From Anaerolineaceae bacterium UBA1363 (lineage in GTDB: Bacteria > Chloroflexota > Anaerolineae > Anaerolineales > Anaerolineaceae), in contig DBRR01000008.1 of NCBI GenBank assembly GCA_002306055.1, positions 66,800 through 109,297 of the forward strand: a DNA stretch of 42,498 bases, given 5' to 3'. The position numbers and the translations under genes were made by a program. Position 1 is the first letter of the stretch. Every line of letters begins with the position of its first letter. This document shows, piece after piece, positions 33,126 through 42,480 of the stretch. The notes below the pieces were generated by a model that had not been told where the DNA came from, made no database searches, and saw nothing but the letters and a program-made list of their open reading frames with translations.

Positions 33126-34727
33126 ATGAATACTCTTGACGCTTCCAAAGCTAATCTCGCCAAAAAAACCATTAGCAATATCAGCAACCTGGCTACTATT
33201 ATCCTAGTTGCCATTGTTGATGTGGCACTGGCTTGGCTTGCATTTAAGCTTTTTGGCCTCGGTTATGTTCCCATTGGTATTTGTCTGATCATCATTATCG
33301 TGATGATTACTGTTGCGTTTTTGGTGCCCAAAGCCCACATGTTCAAATGGATGGCAGTTGGATTGAGCGCCTGGCTGCTTTTTTCTATTTTTCCGATTGT
33401 TTATACGATTTACAATGCTTTTACCAATTATGGTGACGGTCACCTCATCACGCAAGCGCAGGCTATCGAACAAATCCAGGCGCAAACCTATTTACCCGAA
33501 ACCGGGAAAGCCTATCAGTGGATTGCTTACCGCTCCAATGATAACAAATATTTGCTCTGGCTTAAAGATGCTGAGGGCAATACGAAACTGGTTACCCAGG
33601 TTGGTATGGAAGGTGATGCTGAGATTCCACTTGTCAGTGGAGAAAATGGCATCGGTGAGCTTGACGCGGAGGGAGCCCCAATCACTATCGAAGGCTATAA
33701 ACGCCTTAACCGGATCGAAGCCGCTACGGATAAAAACCTGACCAATATCAAGTTTGGCGATCCGGAACACACCATACAGGTGCGGTCCCCAACCGAGGCT
33801 GCGGAGCTTCTGCCTCTCTATGCCTATGACCCGGAAACCAACACATTTACCCACGCAATCACTGGTACGGTTTATTATGATAAGGAAGGCACATACACCG
33901 CGAAAAATGGAGATCAACTGATCCCTGGTTATTCCGCCTTTATTGGAACGAAAAATTTTGTCACGTTCATCAACAGCCCCGGTTTGCGCGGTCCCTTGGT
34001 GACAATTGTTATCTGGAACTTCCTCTTTGCCACTTTCAGCCTCTTGCTGACCTTCTCTGTGGGCTTGCTGATTTCGATTATTTACGGCGATCCCAAGTTT
34101 AAGGGCAAGAAAATTTTGCGGTCTCTCTTGCTAATCCCTTACACAATTCCCAGCCTGATCACCATTTTGATTTGGCGCGGTATGTTTAACCCGGATTTGG
34201 GTATCATCAACCGCATGCTTGAGAGCGTCTTCAATATTTCACCCCGCTGGTTCACCGAACCATGGCTTGCCCGTGCCGCACTGCTGATCGTCAACACCTG
34301 GCTCGGCTATCCCTATTGGATGCTTGTTACCAGTGGCGCGCTCCAATCCATCCCCCATGATATTTACGAGGCTGCTGAAATTGACGGCGCCAGTGGCTGG
34401 CAGAGTTTCAGGAGCATCACCCTGCCCCTCCTGCTTGTGAGCGTTGGTCCTTTGATGATTTCCTCCTTCATTTTCAACTTCAACAACTTTAACTTGATAT
34501 ACGCCTTTATCAATGGCGGTCCGCCAATCCCAACGGCAACCACTCAGGCTGGATATACGGATATTATCATCAGCTACGTATACAACCTGGCATTCGCCAG
34601 TGGGCGCGGCGTGCAATACGGCTACGCTTCAGCGATTTCGCTGATCTTGTTCGTGCTGATTGCGGTCATGTCTTTGCTGCAATTCAGATTCACAAATATG
34701 TGGGAGGAGGTTGGTGAAAATGTCTAA
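33126..34727 (+). CDS. malF: Maltose-type ABC permease MalF
   Basis: A 533-residue inner-membrane permease. Three N-terminal helices are followed by a large external loop (about residues 100-280), like the MalF P2 loop that contacts the binding protein, then five or more helices. The EAA loop EAAEIDGASGWQSFRSITLPLL near 418-440 is the docking site for an ATPase. No malK gene is in the window, so a shared ATPase elsewhere is expected. It overlaps malG by 8 nt. Confidence 0.92.
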   Translation: MNTLDASKANLAKKTISNISNLATIILVAIVDVALAWLAFKLFGLGYVPIGICLIIIIVMITVAFLVPKAHMFKWMAVGLSAWLLFSIFPIVYTIYNAFTNYGDGHLITQAQAIEQIQAQTYLPETGKAYQWIAYRSNDNKYLLWLKDAEGNTKLVTQVGMEGDAEIPLVSGENGIGELDAEGAPITIEGYKRLNRIEAATDKNLTNIKFGDPEHTIQVRSPTEAAELLPLYAYDPETNTFTHAITGTVYYDKEGTYTAKNGDQLIPGYSAFIGTKNFVTFINSPGLRGPLVTIVIWNFLFATFSLLLTFSVGLLISIIYGDPKFKGKKILRSLLLIPYTIPSLITILIWRGMFNPDLGIINRMLESVFNISPRWFTEPWLARAALLIVNTWLGYPYWMLVTSGALQSIPHDIYEAAEIDGASGWQSFRSITLPLLLVSVGPLMISSFIFNFNNFNLIYAFINGGPPIPTATTQAGYTDIIISYVYNLAFASGRGVQYGYASAISLILFVLIAVMSLLQFRFTNMWEEVGENV

Positions 34728-35595
34728 ACAACCATCATCCATCAAACGCAGTCAAACCGTTGGTTTGATCTGGCGCTGGGCTCTGGCCGTTGTCTTGATC
34801 TTCTTCAGTATTTTCCCGGTGTTGTGGATCATTTCCGCTTCGATTAACCCAGTAAACGACCTGGCAAATCAGAAATTGATTCCGGATAACTGGAGTTTTG
34901 ACAACTTCCGCCAATTGGTGACGAATCCGATTTTCCCCTTCTTCACCTGGCTGAAAAACTCGTTGATCATTTCGACAATTTCCACTTTACTGACCCTATC
35001 ACTGACCACGCTGGCAGCTTTTGCCTTTTCGCGTTTCCGCTTCCAGGGTCGGCAAAGCATGCTTAAGGCTATCCTCCTCATTCAGAGCTTCCCAAACCTG
35101 CTGGCAATCGTCGCTTTGTTCACCATCATCAAGCAAATCGGAGATGTCATCCCCTTCTTTGGGCTCAACACCTATGCCGGCTTGATCCTGGTCTATTCCG
35201 GCGGTGCCATGGGCATGAACATCTGGCTGATGAAGGGTTACATGGATACCATCCCTCGGGATATCGACGAATCCGCGCATGTAGACGGCGCTACCGACTG
35301 GCAGGTCTTCTCAAGACTTATCCTACCTCTCCTGCGACCAATTTTGGTTGTTATCTCCATTCTGAGTTTCATCGGGACCTATGGCGAATTCATTATCGCA
35401 CGCACCCTACTCACTCAGCGTGAGATGCAGACCGTTATGGTTGGTCTTCAAATCTTCACAGCCGGGCAGTACACCAAGAACTGGGGCATCTTCGCTGCCG
35501 GTGCTTTGATTGCTGCTCTGCCGATCATGATCATCTACTTGATCCTGCAGGATCAAATCGTCGGCGGTCTGACCCAGGGAGCAGTCAAAGGTTAG
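34720..35595 (+). CDS. malG: Maltose-type ABC permease MalG
   Basis: A 291-residue permease with six hydrophobic segments and the EAA loop ESAHVDGATDWQVFSRLILPLL near 190-211. The start MSKQPSS at 34720 has GGAGG about ten bases upstream and overlaps malF; a longer extension lies wholly within malF and was rejected. A strong terminator follows. Confidence 0.92.
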   Translation: MSKQPSSIKRSQTVGLIWRWALAVVLIFFSIFPVLWIISASINPVNDLANQKLIPDNWSFDNFRQLVTNPIFPFFTWLKNSLIISTISTLLTLSLTTLAAFAFSRFRFQGRQSMLKAILLIQSFPNLLAIVALFTIIKQIGDVIPFFGLNTYAGLILVYSGGAMGMNIWLMKGYMDTIPRDIDESAHVDGATDWQVFSRLILPLLRPILVVISILSFIGTYGEFIIARTLLTQREMQTVMVGLQIFTAGQYTKNWGIFAAGALIAALPIMIIYLILQDQIVGGLTQGAVKG

Positions 35596-35623
35596 ACTCA
35601 GTAACTTATGTTTTGTTTGTTTG

Positions 35624-35651
35624 GGCGGTCGCTTTTTGACCGCCTTTTTTT
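35624..35651 (+). terminator. Terminator after malG
   Basis: Arms GGCGGTC and GACCGCC with a 7-nt loop, followed by seven T. Confidence 0.92.
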
Positions 35652-36211
35652 GATCCTTTCCCCCTATTTTTTGTGCAAACTCATTCAAGATAGACTCTTT
35701 TCTTTGAAATATTTAATAAGAACCTTCTGAATTTACTTTTGATAAACATTTCCTATGTCGGACTGAGTAACCTAAGCATCCCCTTGGGGGAGCAGACTTC
35801 CACCGTGAAACGGATGGAAGACTGAAGAGGGTCTTTATCCTTGATCTTTTTGTCGGGCGAAATGGCGTTCTTGCCTGCCCCGCGTATCTGTTCGTGGGGT
35901 CTGCCACTCCACCGAATCCTCTGATAGTATCCCTGAAGCACAGCAATCTGGGGGAAAATCTTTTCGTAGGGAATAGGCCTGCCTATTCCTCCTAAAGTGA
36001 ACGGAGAAGCCTCCCGGGCGAGGCTTCCCACAAGGGGAGGCTTTACACGACCATCGCCCCTACTTCCGTCAAGCGCCAATCACAGCTTTGGATCGTTTTA
36101 TCTCAATGCAGGTTTTTTTAAATTCCTGGCATTTTTCCTCCCTGGCAAATTACACAATACAAGCCGTTGTGCTGAAACACAACCTTGCTTTCTAATCCTT
36201 AAAATTTGGTG
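35652..36211. repeat. Non-coding region with hairpins, downstream of malG and selD
   Basis: No gene is supported. Hairpins include GGAATAGG/CCTATTCC near 35970-35989 and GAAGCCTC/GAGGCTTC at 36006-36027, the latter followed by a second GGGGAGGCTT. GC-rich hairpins of this kind differ from the family at 25.6 kb and may be a second dispersed repeat. It lies between convergent transcripts. Confidence 0.45.
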
Positions 36212-37267
36212 TTATTCTGCCAGGATGGTTATGCCTGAACCGGTGGTGACGGAGCCGATCTGCCACATCGGGATTGCGCGCGCGTCAGCTTCTGCCTGGA
36301 ATTCTTCGGCTTTGCCTTCCGGTACGGCCATCAGCAGCCCGCCGCTGGTCTGCGGATCGTAGAGGAGAGTCTGGAGATTGATGGAAAGCTCGCCTTCGAT
36401 GGTGACATTGGGGCTGAAGTAAAGCAGGTTGTCTGAAGCTCCGCCAGGGAAAGTGTAGGCAAGGGCAAATTTCTCCGCAGACTTCATAAGTGGGATGCTG
36501 GGGTAATGGATGCGCAGGGAGACCCCGCTTGCCTCAGCCATCTCGGTGGCGTGCCCCAGAAGTCCAAAACCGGTGATATCAGTGGCAGCGTGGAGTCCAA
36601 AGTCAACCGCGAGTTGGGCTGCATCGCGATTGAGGCGTTTCATCCAGGTGACGGCATCAGCGAGTTCGTCGGGAGAGGTGAGATTGCGTTTGAGGGCTGT
36701 GGTGATGACGCCGGTGCCGAGAGGTTTGGAAAGAAAGAGGCGGTCGCCAGGGCGTGCGCCGGATTTGGTCAGGAGCTGGTGGTTTTGGACGATTCCAAGA
36801 GCAACCAGACCAAATTTGGGCTCTTCATCCTTGATAGAGTGCCCGCCTGCGATGACAACGCCCGCTTCGAGGGCTTTTTCGGCAGCACCTCGCACGATTG
36901 CTTGAGTGACATCCATGGGCAGTGCGGCAGGGAGGGCGGAAATATTGAGCGCGAAGAGGGGTTTGCCGCCCATCGAGTAGACATCGGAGAGAGCATTGGC
37001 GGCAGCGATCGCGCCGTAGTCGTAGGGGTCGTCGACAATGGGAGTGAAAAAGTCGACAGTGGCGACGAGGGATTGGCGGTCGTCGAGGCGCCAGACAGCG
37101 GCATCGTCAGCAGATTCAAGCCCGATGAGGAGATCAGGGTAGGATTTACCCTGAAAAGTTTCTTTGATTGGCAGCAGAACCTGCGCCAGCGTTTCCGCGT
37201 CGACTTTGGACGCTCAACCCGCGCAAGCGGAGAGCGACGTCAGGCGGATGGGTGGGGTGTTAGTCAT
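36212..37267 (-). CDS. selD: Selenide, water dikinase SelD, predicted selenoprotein (in-frame TGA)
   Basis: Makes selenophosphate, the selenium donor for selenocysteine. The frame starts at ATG 37267 and reads IRLTSLSACAG, then TGA (37216-37214, residue 18), then ASKVDAETLAQVLLPI, matching the SelD N-terminus where a Cys or Sec sits in the active-site loop. The rest is intact: DDAAVW, TVDFFTPIVDDPYDYG, ALSDVYSMGGKP, GGHSIKD and DITGFGLLGH. Total 351 residues, normal for SelD. A hairpin at 37187-37170 fits a bacterial SECIS. If the TGA is ignored the gene appears N-terminally truncated. The ribosome site is weak (AGG twelve bases upstream). Confidence 0.9.
37170..37187 (-). other. Candidate bacterial SECIS element (selD)
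   Basis: On the mRNA strand GGCGCAG and CUGCUGCC pair (7 bp with one bulged U) around a GUU loop. The apical part, GCAGGUUCUGC, is nearly the same as that of the E. coli fdhF SECIS (GCAGGUCUGC). The loop begins after 33 nt from the UGA, within the accepted range. Confidence 0.65.
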
Positions 37268-37304
37268 GGCTTAATCATACCTGATTTTGGGTGGGTAGGA
37301 GGCA

Positions 37305-37370
37305 AGACAGTAGAACCGAGACCCTCCCGTACGGACGGGTTTTTACGGATGGGCGCTTGTACCCGGGAAG
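37305..37370. repeat. Distant copy of the GTACGG hairpin repeat
   Basis: CCGTACGG flanked by CCTCC and GGGTTTTTACGGATGGGCG resembles one unit of the 25.6-26.1 kb family. The match is partial. Confidence 0.45.
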
Positions 37371-37480
37371 CAGGGTATCAAGCCATGCACTTTTCGAGAA
37401 TAAGGTGCTTACGCAGTACATTTCGTGTCCCTGCCTACAGAATGACAGTAAATCCACAGAGGGTTTGTGGAAGAAGGAGG

Positions 37481-37509
37481 TTGAAGTGAGATTTGAAGTT
37501 ATATAGAAT
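37481..37509 (+). promoter_or_regulatory. Promoter of the small lipoprotein gene
   Basis: TTGAAG (37481-37486), 17 bp, TAGAAT (37504-37509), 26 bp before the ATG; AGGA follows five bases before the start. Confidence 0.6.
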
Positions 37510-37535
37510 TAGCTTACTTAGTAGAAAGGACTGAG

Positions 37536-37850
37536 ATGAAAAAAACATTCTTCGCATTTCTTGCGGTAGGTTTGGTGGCGATCCTGGTGCTTGGGGCGTG
37601 TTCTTCGGGGGGAGAAACGAAGGTGGCGCAGGATACACAGGCAGCAGGTAAAGAGGACGCTGAAATGGAAGCATTGATCACGGAGAAAATTCACGATAAA
37701 CACACGCTGGAATTTGTCCTACAGCAAGAAAAAACCGCAGCGGAGTGGTCGGAGACGATTGACAAGATGATCCAGAATGGGGCAAAGATCAACCCGGAAG
37801 AGAAGACGCTCATTATTGAGTGGCTGGTGAACCGAAATAAAAAGATTTGA
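37536..37850 (+). CDS. Small lipoprotein resembling a haem-less cytochrome c domain
   Basis: A 104-residue lipoprotein: signal peptide with lipobox VLGAC (Cys22), a short polar linker, then about 60 residues. The C-terminal segment AAEWSETIDKMIQNGAKINPEEKTLIIEWL is the pattern of the last helices of small c-type cytochromes. At the place where CxxCH would fall, the sequence is IHDKHTL: both cysteines are absent and only the His remains. It may be a cytochrome fold that lost haem, or a convergent helical domain. It has its own promoter and terminator. Confidence 0.75.
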   Translation: MKKTFFAFLAVGLVAILVLGACSSGGETKVAQDTQAAGKEDAEMEALITEKIHDKHTLEFVLQQEKTAAEWSETIDKMIQNGAKINPEEKTLIIEWLVNRNKKI

Positions 37851-37865
37851 AGCTTGTTTTACAGC

Positions 37866-37893
37866 AAACCGGGATCATGGTATCCCGGTTTTT
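37866..37893 (+). terminator. Terminator after the small lipoprotein
   Basis: Perfect 10-bp stem AAACCGGGAT and complement, 6-nt loop, followed by T. It lies 15 bp beyond the stop codon. Confidence 0.9.
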
Positions 37894-38042
37894 GTTCGAG
37901 GAGGAGGGTGGTGTGCAGCACTGGAACATGCAATTGCCACCAACGCATATTGACCCGCCGAAACTGGAAAGTCGTGCCAATAAATGGGCGGATGGGTGTA
38001 AACTTGTTCGGAATATTCGGATAAACGCATATAAGGAAATTA

Positions 38043-38399
38043 ATGAACAGGGATTATCTCGACAAAGAGTTAGAGTTACTGCATGAAAGGATTTTCCCGG
38101 CTTTGAGCCATCTGCTGCGGATGAAGATCCTGTACCTGCTGGATGAGAAATCGCTGAACGTGGGCGAATTAACCGCGGAAATAGGCATCCCACAGAGCTC
38201 GGTGTCGCAGCATTTACGCGTGCTGCGCGAGAGGGGTCTCGTTCGGGCGGAGCGGCAGAGGACAACGATCTGGTATGCGTTGGCAGAACCGGAATTGACA
38301 ACCGTTATTGATATTTTACGCAGGATCCTTGGCAGGCACCTTGAGAGCCATTTGGATCAGGCACAAACATTTTTAGGTATTTTGCCGGAGGAGGCATAA
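38043..38399 (+). CDS. ArsR-family transcriptional regulator
   Basis: A 118-residue winged-helix repressor. The recognition helix region is IGIPQSSVSQHLRVLRERGLV and the wing is RTTIWYAL. There is no cysteine at all, so it is not a metal-thiolate sensor of the ArsR/SmtB kind with cysteine sites; a persulfide sensor would also normally need Cys. AAGGA lies five bases before the ATG. Its stop directly abuts the ATG of the sulfur-transfer flavoprotein, whose ribosome site lies within this gene, so the pair is coupled. Direct TTCGGA repeats at about 38013-38030 could be its operator. Confidence 0.88.
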   Translation: MNRDYLDKELELLHERIFPALSHLLRMKILYLLDEKSLNVGELTAEIGIPQSSVSQHLRVLRERGLVRAERQRTTIWYALAEPELTTVIDILRRILGRHLESHLDQAQTFLGILPEEA

Positions 38400-40871
38400 A
38401 TGAAGGTAGTGATCATTGGCGGTGTGGCAGGCGGGGCAAGTACAGCGGCGCGATTGCGTCGGGTGGATGAAGAGGCGGAGATTGTAATGCTGGAAAAGGG
38501 ACCGTTTGTCTCTTTTGCGAATTGCGGATTGCCATACTACCTAAGCCGCACCATCAACGAGCGGGAGAAGCTCTTGGTGACCACGCCCGAGAGCCTTAAG
38601 GCAACACTGAATATTGACGCGCGCACCAACAGCGAGGTAATCTCAATCGACCGGGAAGCAAAAAGCGTGCTGGTAAGGGAACATCCCGGGGGCAGGGAGT
38701 ACGGGGAAAGCTACGACAAGCTGGTGCTGGCTCCCGGAGCAGAGCCAATCATACCACCGCTGCCAGGCGTGAACCTTGAAGGCGTTTTTGTGCTGCACAA
38801 CATTCCTGAGCTGGATGCGCTGGACGCCTACATCCAGGCAAAGCAGGTAAAGCGTGCCGTTGTGATAGGCGGCGGGTTCATCGGTTTGGAAGTCGCGGAA
38901 AACCTTGCGGAAAGCGGGATTAACGTCAGCATCGTGGAAATGCTCAACCAGGTGATGGCGCCGATTGATTACGAACTAGCAGTAGAGGTGCATGAGCACC
39001 TCGCGCTGCACGGGATAGGTTTGGTATTGGGGGATGGTTTGAAGGCAATCGGAAAGGTGGAAGAAAAAGGGACACTGAAGGTACAGACCGTCAGCGGAAA
39101 AGAATTGGAAACTGACCTGGTCATCCTGGCAATTGGGGTGCGACCAAACACGAAGCTGGTGAAGGAAAGCGGGATTGAGGTTACTCAGAGGGGATATATC
39201 GTCACAAACGAACGCATGCAGACGTCCGATCCTGATATTTATGCGGTGGGAGACGCCGTGCAAGTGAAGTCAGCCATTACCGGTCAACCGACATCGTTGG
39301 CGTTGGCAGGACCAGCAAGCCGGCAGGGGAGAGTGGCGGCGGACAACATCGCTGGCAGGGATATGACATTTAAAGGCGTAAGAGGGACATCAGTAGTCAA
39401 GGTGTTCAATCTGACCGTGGCGTCAACGGGTTTGAACAGCCGGCAATTGCAGCAGGCGGGGCTGGCATTCGAGTCGGTAACAACACACAATAACAATCAT
39501 GCCAGCTATTATCCGGGGGCATCCCCGATCCAACTAAAACTGTTGTTCGGACCTGAGGGGCAGATTTATGGCGCCCAGGCGGTAGGAACGACTGGCGTGG
39601 AAAAACGCATCGATGTGATCGCGGCGGCAATGCATGGGAAGTTGACCGTGTTTGACTTGGAAGACTTGGAACTGAGTTACGCGCCGCCTTTTGGCTCGTC
39701 GAGAGATCCAGTGAACAATATTGGGTTTACGGCTGCGAACCTGCTGCGGGGAGACTGCCCTGTGAAGCATTGGGATGAGGTCGCGGCACTGGACAGCGAG
39801 GAATGGTTTAAGTTGGATGTGAGAGAAGAAGAAGAACTGGCTGTGGGAACAGTGGAAGGCTCACGCAACATCCCGCTTGGTGAACTGAGAAGGCGGTTGG
39901 CTGAACTGCCGAAAGACAAGAAGATCCTGGTTAATTGCGCAACCGGGCAGCGTTCCTATTTTGCCACTCGCCTGCTACGCCAGAAGGGTTTTGACGCCTA
40001 CAACCTTTCTGGAGGATTTAAGACGTATGCCTTAGGTACCGCGGCACATATAGAACCAAAGCTGATGGAGGTAAAACCGGTGGTGAATATGGAAAAAGAA
40101 GAACAAAAAGTCGTAACAGGAGGCAATCAGTACCAACTTGATGCCTGCGGATTGCAGTGCCCGGGGCCGATCCTGAAGCTTTACACGAAGATTAAAGAGA
40201 TGGAAGATGGCGACCAGGTGGCGGTGAAGGCAACGGATATGGGGTTTGCCCGGGATGTGGAAGCGTGGGCGAAGTCGACCGGCAACAAGTTGTTATCACT
40301 TGAGATGAAATCGGGAGAAATAACGGCAGTCGTGCAAAAGGGTACAGCAGAGGTAGCATCAGCGCCAGTGAGTGAGACCCAGGCACAAAAGCATACCAAA
40401 GGGGAAGACCTGACGATGGTAGTGTTCTCCGGGGAACTGGATAAGGCGATCGCGGCGTTCATTATTGCTAATGGATTTGCCTCCATGGGGCAGCAGGCAA
40501 CGCTCTTTTTCACTTTCTGGGGTCTTAACATCCTGAAGAAGCCTCAGGCTCCCGCCCTTAAGAAGACATTTATCGAGAAGATGTTCGGCTGGATGCTGCC
40601 AAGAGGGGCTAATAAGCTGAATCTTTCGCAGATGAACATGATGGGAGCAGGCGCAGCGATGATCAAGGGCATCATGCGGAAACACAACGTAGATTCCCTG
40701 CCCGAGATGATTAAAACCGCCCAGGAGAATGGCGTTAAACTGCTTGCTTGCCAGATGTCGATGGACTTGATGGGTATCCGGGCGGAAGAATTGATTGACG
40801 GTGTAGAGGTGGCAGGTGTCGCGACGATGGCAGCGGCAGCGAGCAACTCGAACACGCATTTCTTCATTTAG
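38400..40871 (+). CDS. Four-domain sulfur-transfer flavoprotein (CoA-disulfide reductase - rhodanese - TusA - DsrE2)
   Basis: An 823-residue cytoplasmic protein. Residues 1-445: FAD/NAD(P)H disulfide reductase with VIIGGVAGGASTAARLRR and the single active Cys in SFANCGLPYYLS, as in CoA-disulfide and persulfide reductases. Residues 460-550: rhodanese with active Cys in VNCATGQRSYFA. Residues 577-650: TusA domain with LDACGLQCPGP. Residues 670-823: DsrE2-like domain ending in DLMGIRAEELIDGVEVAG. The four together can pass a persulfide from one domain to the next. It is coupled to the upstream ArsR regulator and ends at a strong terminator. Confidence 0.92.
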   Translation: MKVVIIGGVAGGASTAARLRRVDEEAEIVMLEKGPFVSFANCGLPYYLSRTINEREKLLVTTPESLKATLNIDARTNSEVISIDREAKSVLVREHPGGREYGESYDKLVLAPGAEPIIPPLPGVNLEGVFVLHNIPELDALDAYIQAKQVKRAVVIGGGFIGLEVAENLAESGINVSIVEMLNQVMAPIDYELAVEVHEHLALHGIGLVLGDGLKAIGKVEEKGTLKVQTVSGKELETDLVILAIGVRPNTKLVKESGIEVTQRGYIVTNERMQTSDPDIYAVGDAVQVKSAITGQPTSLALAGPASRQGRVAADNIAGRDMTFKGVRGTSVVKVFNLTVASTGLNSRQLQQAGLAFESVTTHNNNHASYYPGASPIQLKLLFGPEGQIYGAQAVGTTGVEKRIDVIAAAMHGKLTVFDLEDLELSYAPPFGSSRDPVNNIGFTAANLLRGDCPVKHWDEVAALDSEEWFKLDVREEEELAVGTVEGSRNIPLGELRRRLAELPKDKKILVNCATGQRSYFATRLLRQKGFDAYNLSGGFKTYALGTAAHIEPKLMEVKPVVNMEKEEQKVVTGGNQYQLDACGLQCPGPILKLYTKIKEMEDGDQVAVKATDMGFARDVEAWAKSTGNKLLSLEMKSGEITAVVQKGTAEVASAPVSETQAQKHTKGEDLTMVVFSGELDKAIAAFIIANGFASMGQQATLFFTFWGLNILKKPQAPALKKTFIEKMFGWMLPRGANKLNLSQMNMMGAGAAMIKGIMRKHNVDSLPEMIKTAQENGVKLLACQMSMDLMGIRAEELIDGVEVAGVATMAAAASNSNTHFFI

Positions 40872-40890
40872 AACCAGATATGGTAAGCAC

Positions 40891-40917
40891 AAAAAGACCC
40901 TAAGTCGGGGTCTTTTT
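40891..40917. terminator. Bidirectional terminator
   Basis: AAAAAGACCC and its complement GGGTCTTTTT with a 7-nt loop, between convergent genes. Confidence 0.88.
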
Positions 40918-40973
40918 GTTGTTGCATATTATCTCTCCTCGCGTTAGAAATTTAACCGGCTTCCTGCTGAGGA

Positions 40974-42296
40974 TTAACTCCGGGGAACGTCTTTGACACG
41001 CGCCATCAGCAGGGTAGCAATCGCGGTGAAGAAAGCTGAGACAATAAACATGACAATGTAATCGTATTGCGCCACAAGCGAGCCGGCAAGGACAGGAGCA
41101 AGCAGCAGGAAAGAGCCTGTGAGCGTGCGGCCCATGCCGAGGTAGGTGGGTCTGAGCGATTCGTCACCCAGCTCCATGATCAGCATGCTGTCGCCAACGC
41201 CAACCCCGGATTGATATAGACCAAACAAAGCAAAGAGCAGGTAATAGAGCCAGATACTTTTACTGAAGATTGCAACGAGAAGAGCGGCAAACCAGCAGAT
41301 GAAAGACAAAACCATGATGTTTTTGGGACCAATGTGGTCGCCAATGGCTCCCCAAAAGGCATACCCTAATACTCCGCTGGCAAGAATGATGCCGGTGAAG
41401 ACGGCAGCCTGTTCATCAGGAAGGTGGAAAGCTTTGATGGCATAAACCGCAATGAAAGCAGTAGCCATGTTGCCAATGAAGGAAATTGAGCGGGCAATCA
41501 GGTAGAGACGGAAGTTAGCATCTTTTTTGATGACTTGCCCAAAAACGTTGAAGTCAATGGCAGGTTTTTTTAGCTGTGGCAATCCGGGCTCGGAGGGGGG
41601 TGGGTTTAGCTGCTCTGGTTCGGGCTCGCGATTCTGAGCATAGCAGGCGAAGGAGAGCCATAGGAAGATGACGGCGATACCAAATCCCAAGGCGTAATTG
41701 TGGGGATAACTCAAATTGGCGAGGATGAGACCGCTGAGGATGGAGCCGAGAATTCCGGCACCCTGGCCGAAAACGCGTGAAAAACCAAAGAAACGCGCAC
41801 GGTGACTTAGGGGAATGACGCGCGCCATCACTTCCTGCCAGGGCAAGGCAGACATGCCGCTCGCTATACCCCGCCAGCTCATAAGCAGGATCAGGAGTAT
41901 AAGGGCGGTGGATTTGCCAATATGCGGGATGGCAAGGGCGAGCACAGCGAAGAAAAGGTAGGGAAGCCTTTCAAAAGCACCCAAGCGGATGGAAAGGGGC
42001 AGGATCTTTTGGGTGTGCGTAACCCTGGGAGCAATAAACATCTGGGGCAGGAACCAACCAGCGTTGACGATGGCGGGCATGAGACCAATGATAAAAGGGT
42101 TGTCAGTGAGGGTGGCAGCGAAGACAGGCATGATGGTGTTGATGTTCCAAAAGCTGTCAGCCATGAAAAAGAAGCTAATATCCAGGGTGTTGATGATGAC
42201 GTTATGGCGAAAATGCTGCGCGACGGATGCAGGGACGTTATCCTCAGGGCGGATGCGGAACAAATTCGAAAAGCGGTAGCGGATACGATTTGCCAT
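40974..42296 (-). CDS. Major facilitator superfamily transporter
   Basis: A 440-residue membrane transporter with about twelve hydrophobic segments; a Pro/Glu-rich cytoplasmic loop (REPEPEQLNPPPSEPG) separates the halves. The N-terminal 30 residues are a cytoplasmic extension. Motifs such as FWGAIGDHIGPKN resemble MFS motif A in the second half. Substrate unknown. The ATG at 42296 has no Shine-Dalgarno; a TATAAT lies about 20 bases upstream (42322-42317). Confidence 0.85.
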   Translation of the reverse strand: MANRIRYRFSNLFRIRPEDNVPASVAQHFRHNVIINTLDISFFFMADSFWNINTIMPVFAATLTDNPFIIGLMPAIVNAGWFLPQMFIAPRVTHTQKILPLSIRLGAFERLPYLFFAVLALAIPHIGKSTALILLILLMSWRGIASGMSALPWQEVMARVIPLSHRARFFGFSRVFGQGAGILGSILSGLILANLSYPHNYALGFGIAVIFLWLSFACYAQNREPEPEQLNPPPSEPGLPQLKKPAIDFNVFGQVIKKDANFRLYLIARSISFIGNMATAFIAVYAIKAFHLPDEQAAVFTGIILASGVLGYAFWGAIGDHIGPKNIMVLSFICWFAALLVAIFSKSIWLYYLLFALFGLYQSGVGVGDSMLIMELGDESLRPTYLGMGRTLTGSFLLLAPVLAGSLVAQYDYIVMFIVSAFFTAIATLLMARVKDVPRS

Positions 42297-42440
42297 AGGT
42301 ATTTGTTGTACGCTAGATTATAAAATGAAATATTGAATCGGGACCTGATTGTGAGGGGCCTGATTGGTGGATTTTGGGATCAAAAAAATCTACTTAATGT
42401 AGATTGACTGACCCCCTCACAAGGATTGCCTGATTCGGTA

Positions 42441-42469
42441 TTGACATTCGGGGCTATTTTTGTTATGCT
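42441..42469 (+). promoter_or_regulatory. Sigma-70 promoter pointing out of the window
   Basis: TTGACA (42441-42446), 17 bp, TATGCT (42464-42469). Expected start near 42476. The driven gene lies beyond the window. Confidence 0.72.
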
Positions 42470-42480
42470 TTTTGTAGTTG

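Noticed and set aside
37536..37850. Functional cytochrome c
   Set aside because: There is no CxxCH anywhere in the protein; the only cysteine is the lipid-anchor Cys.
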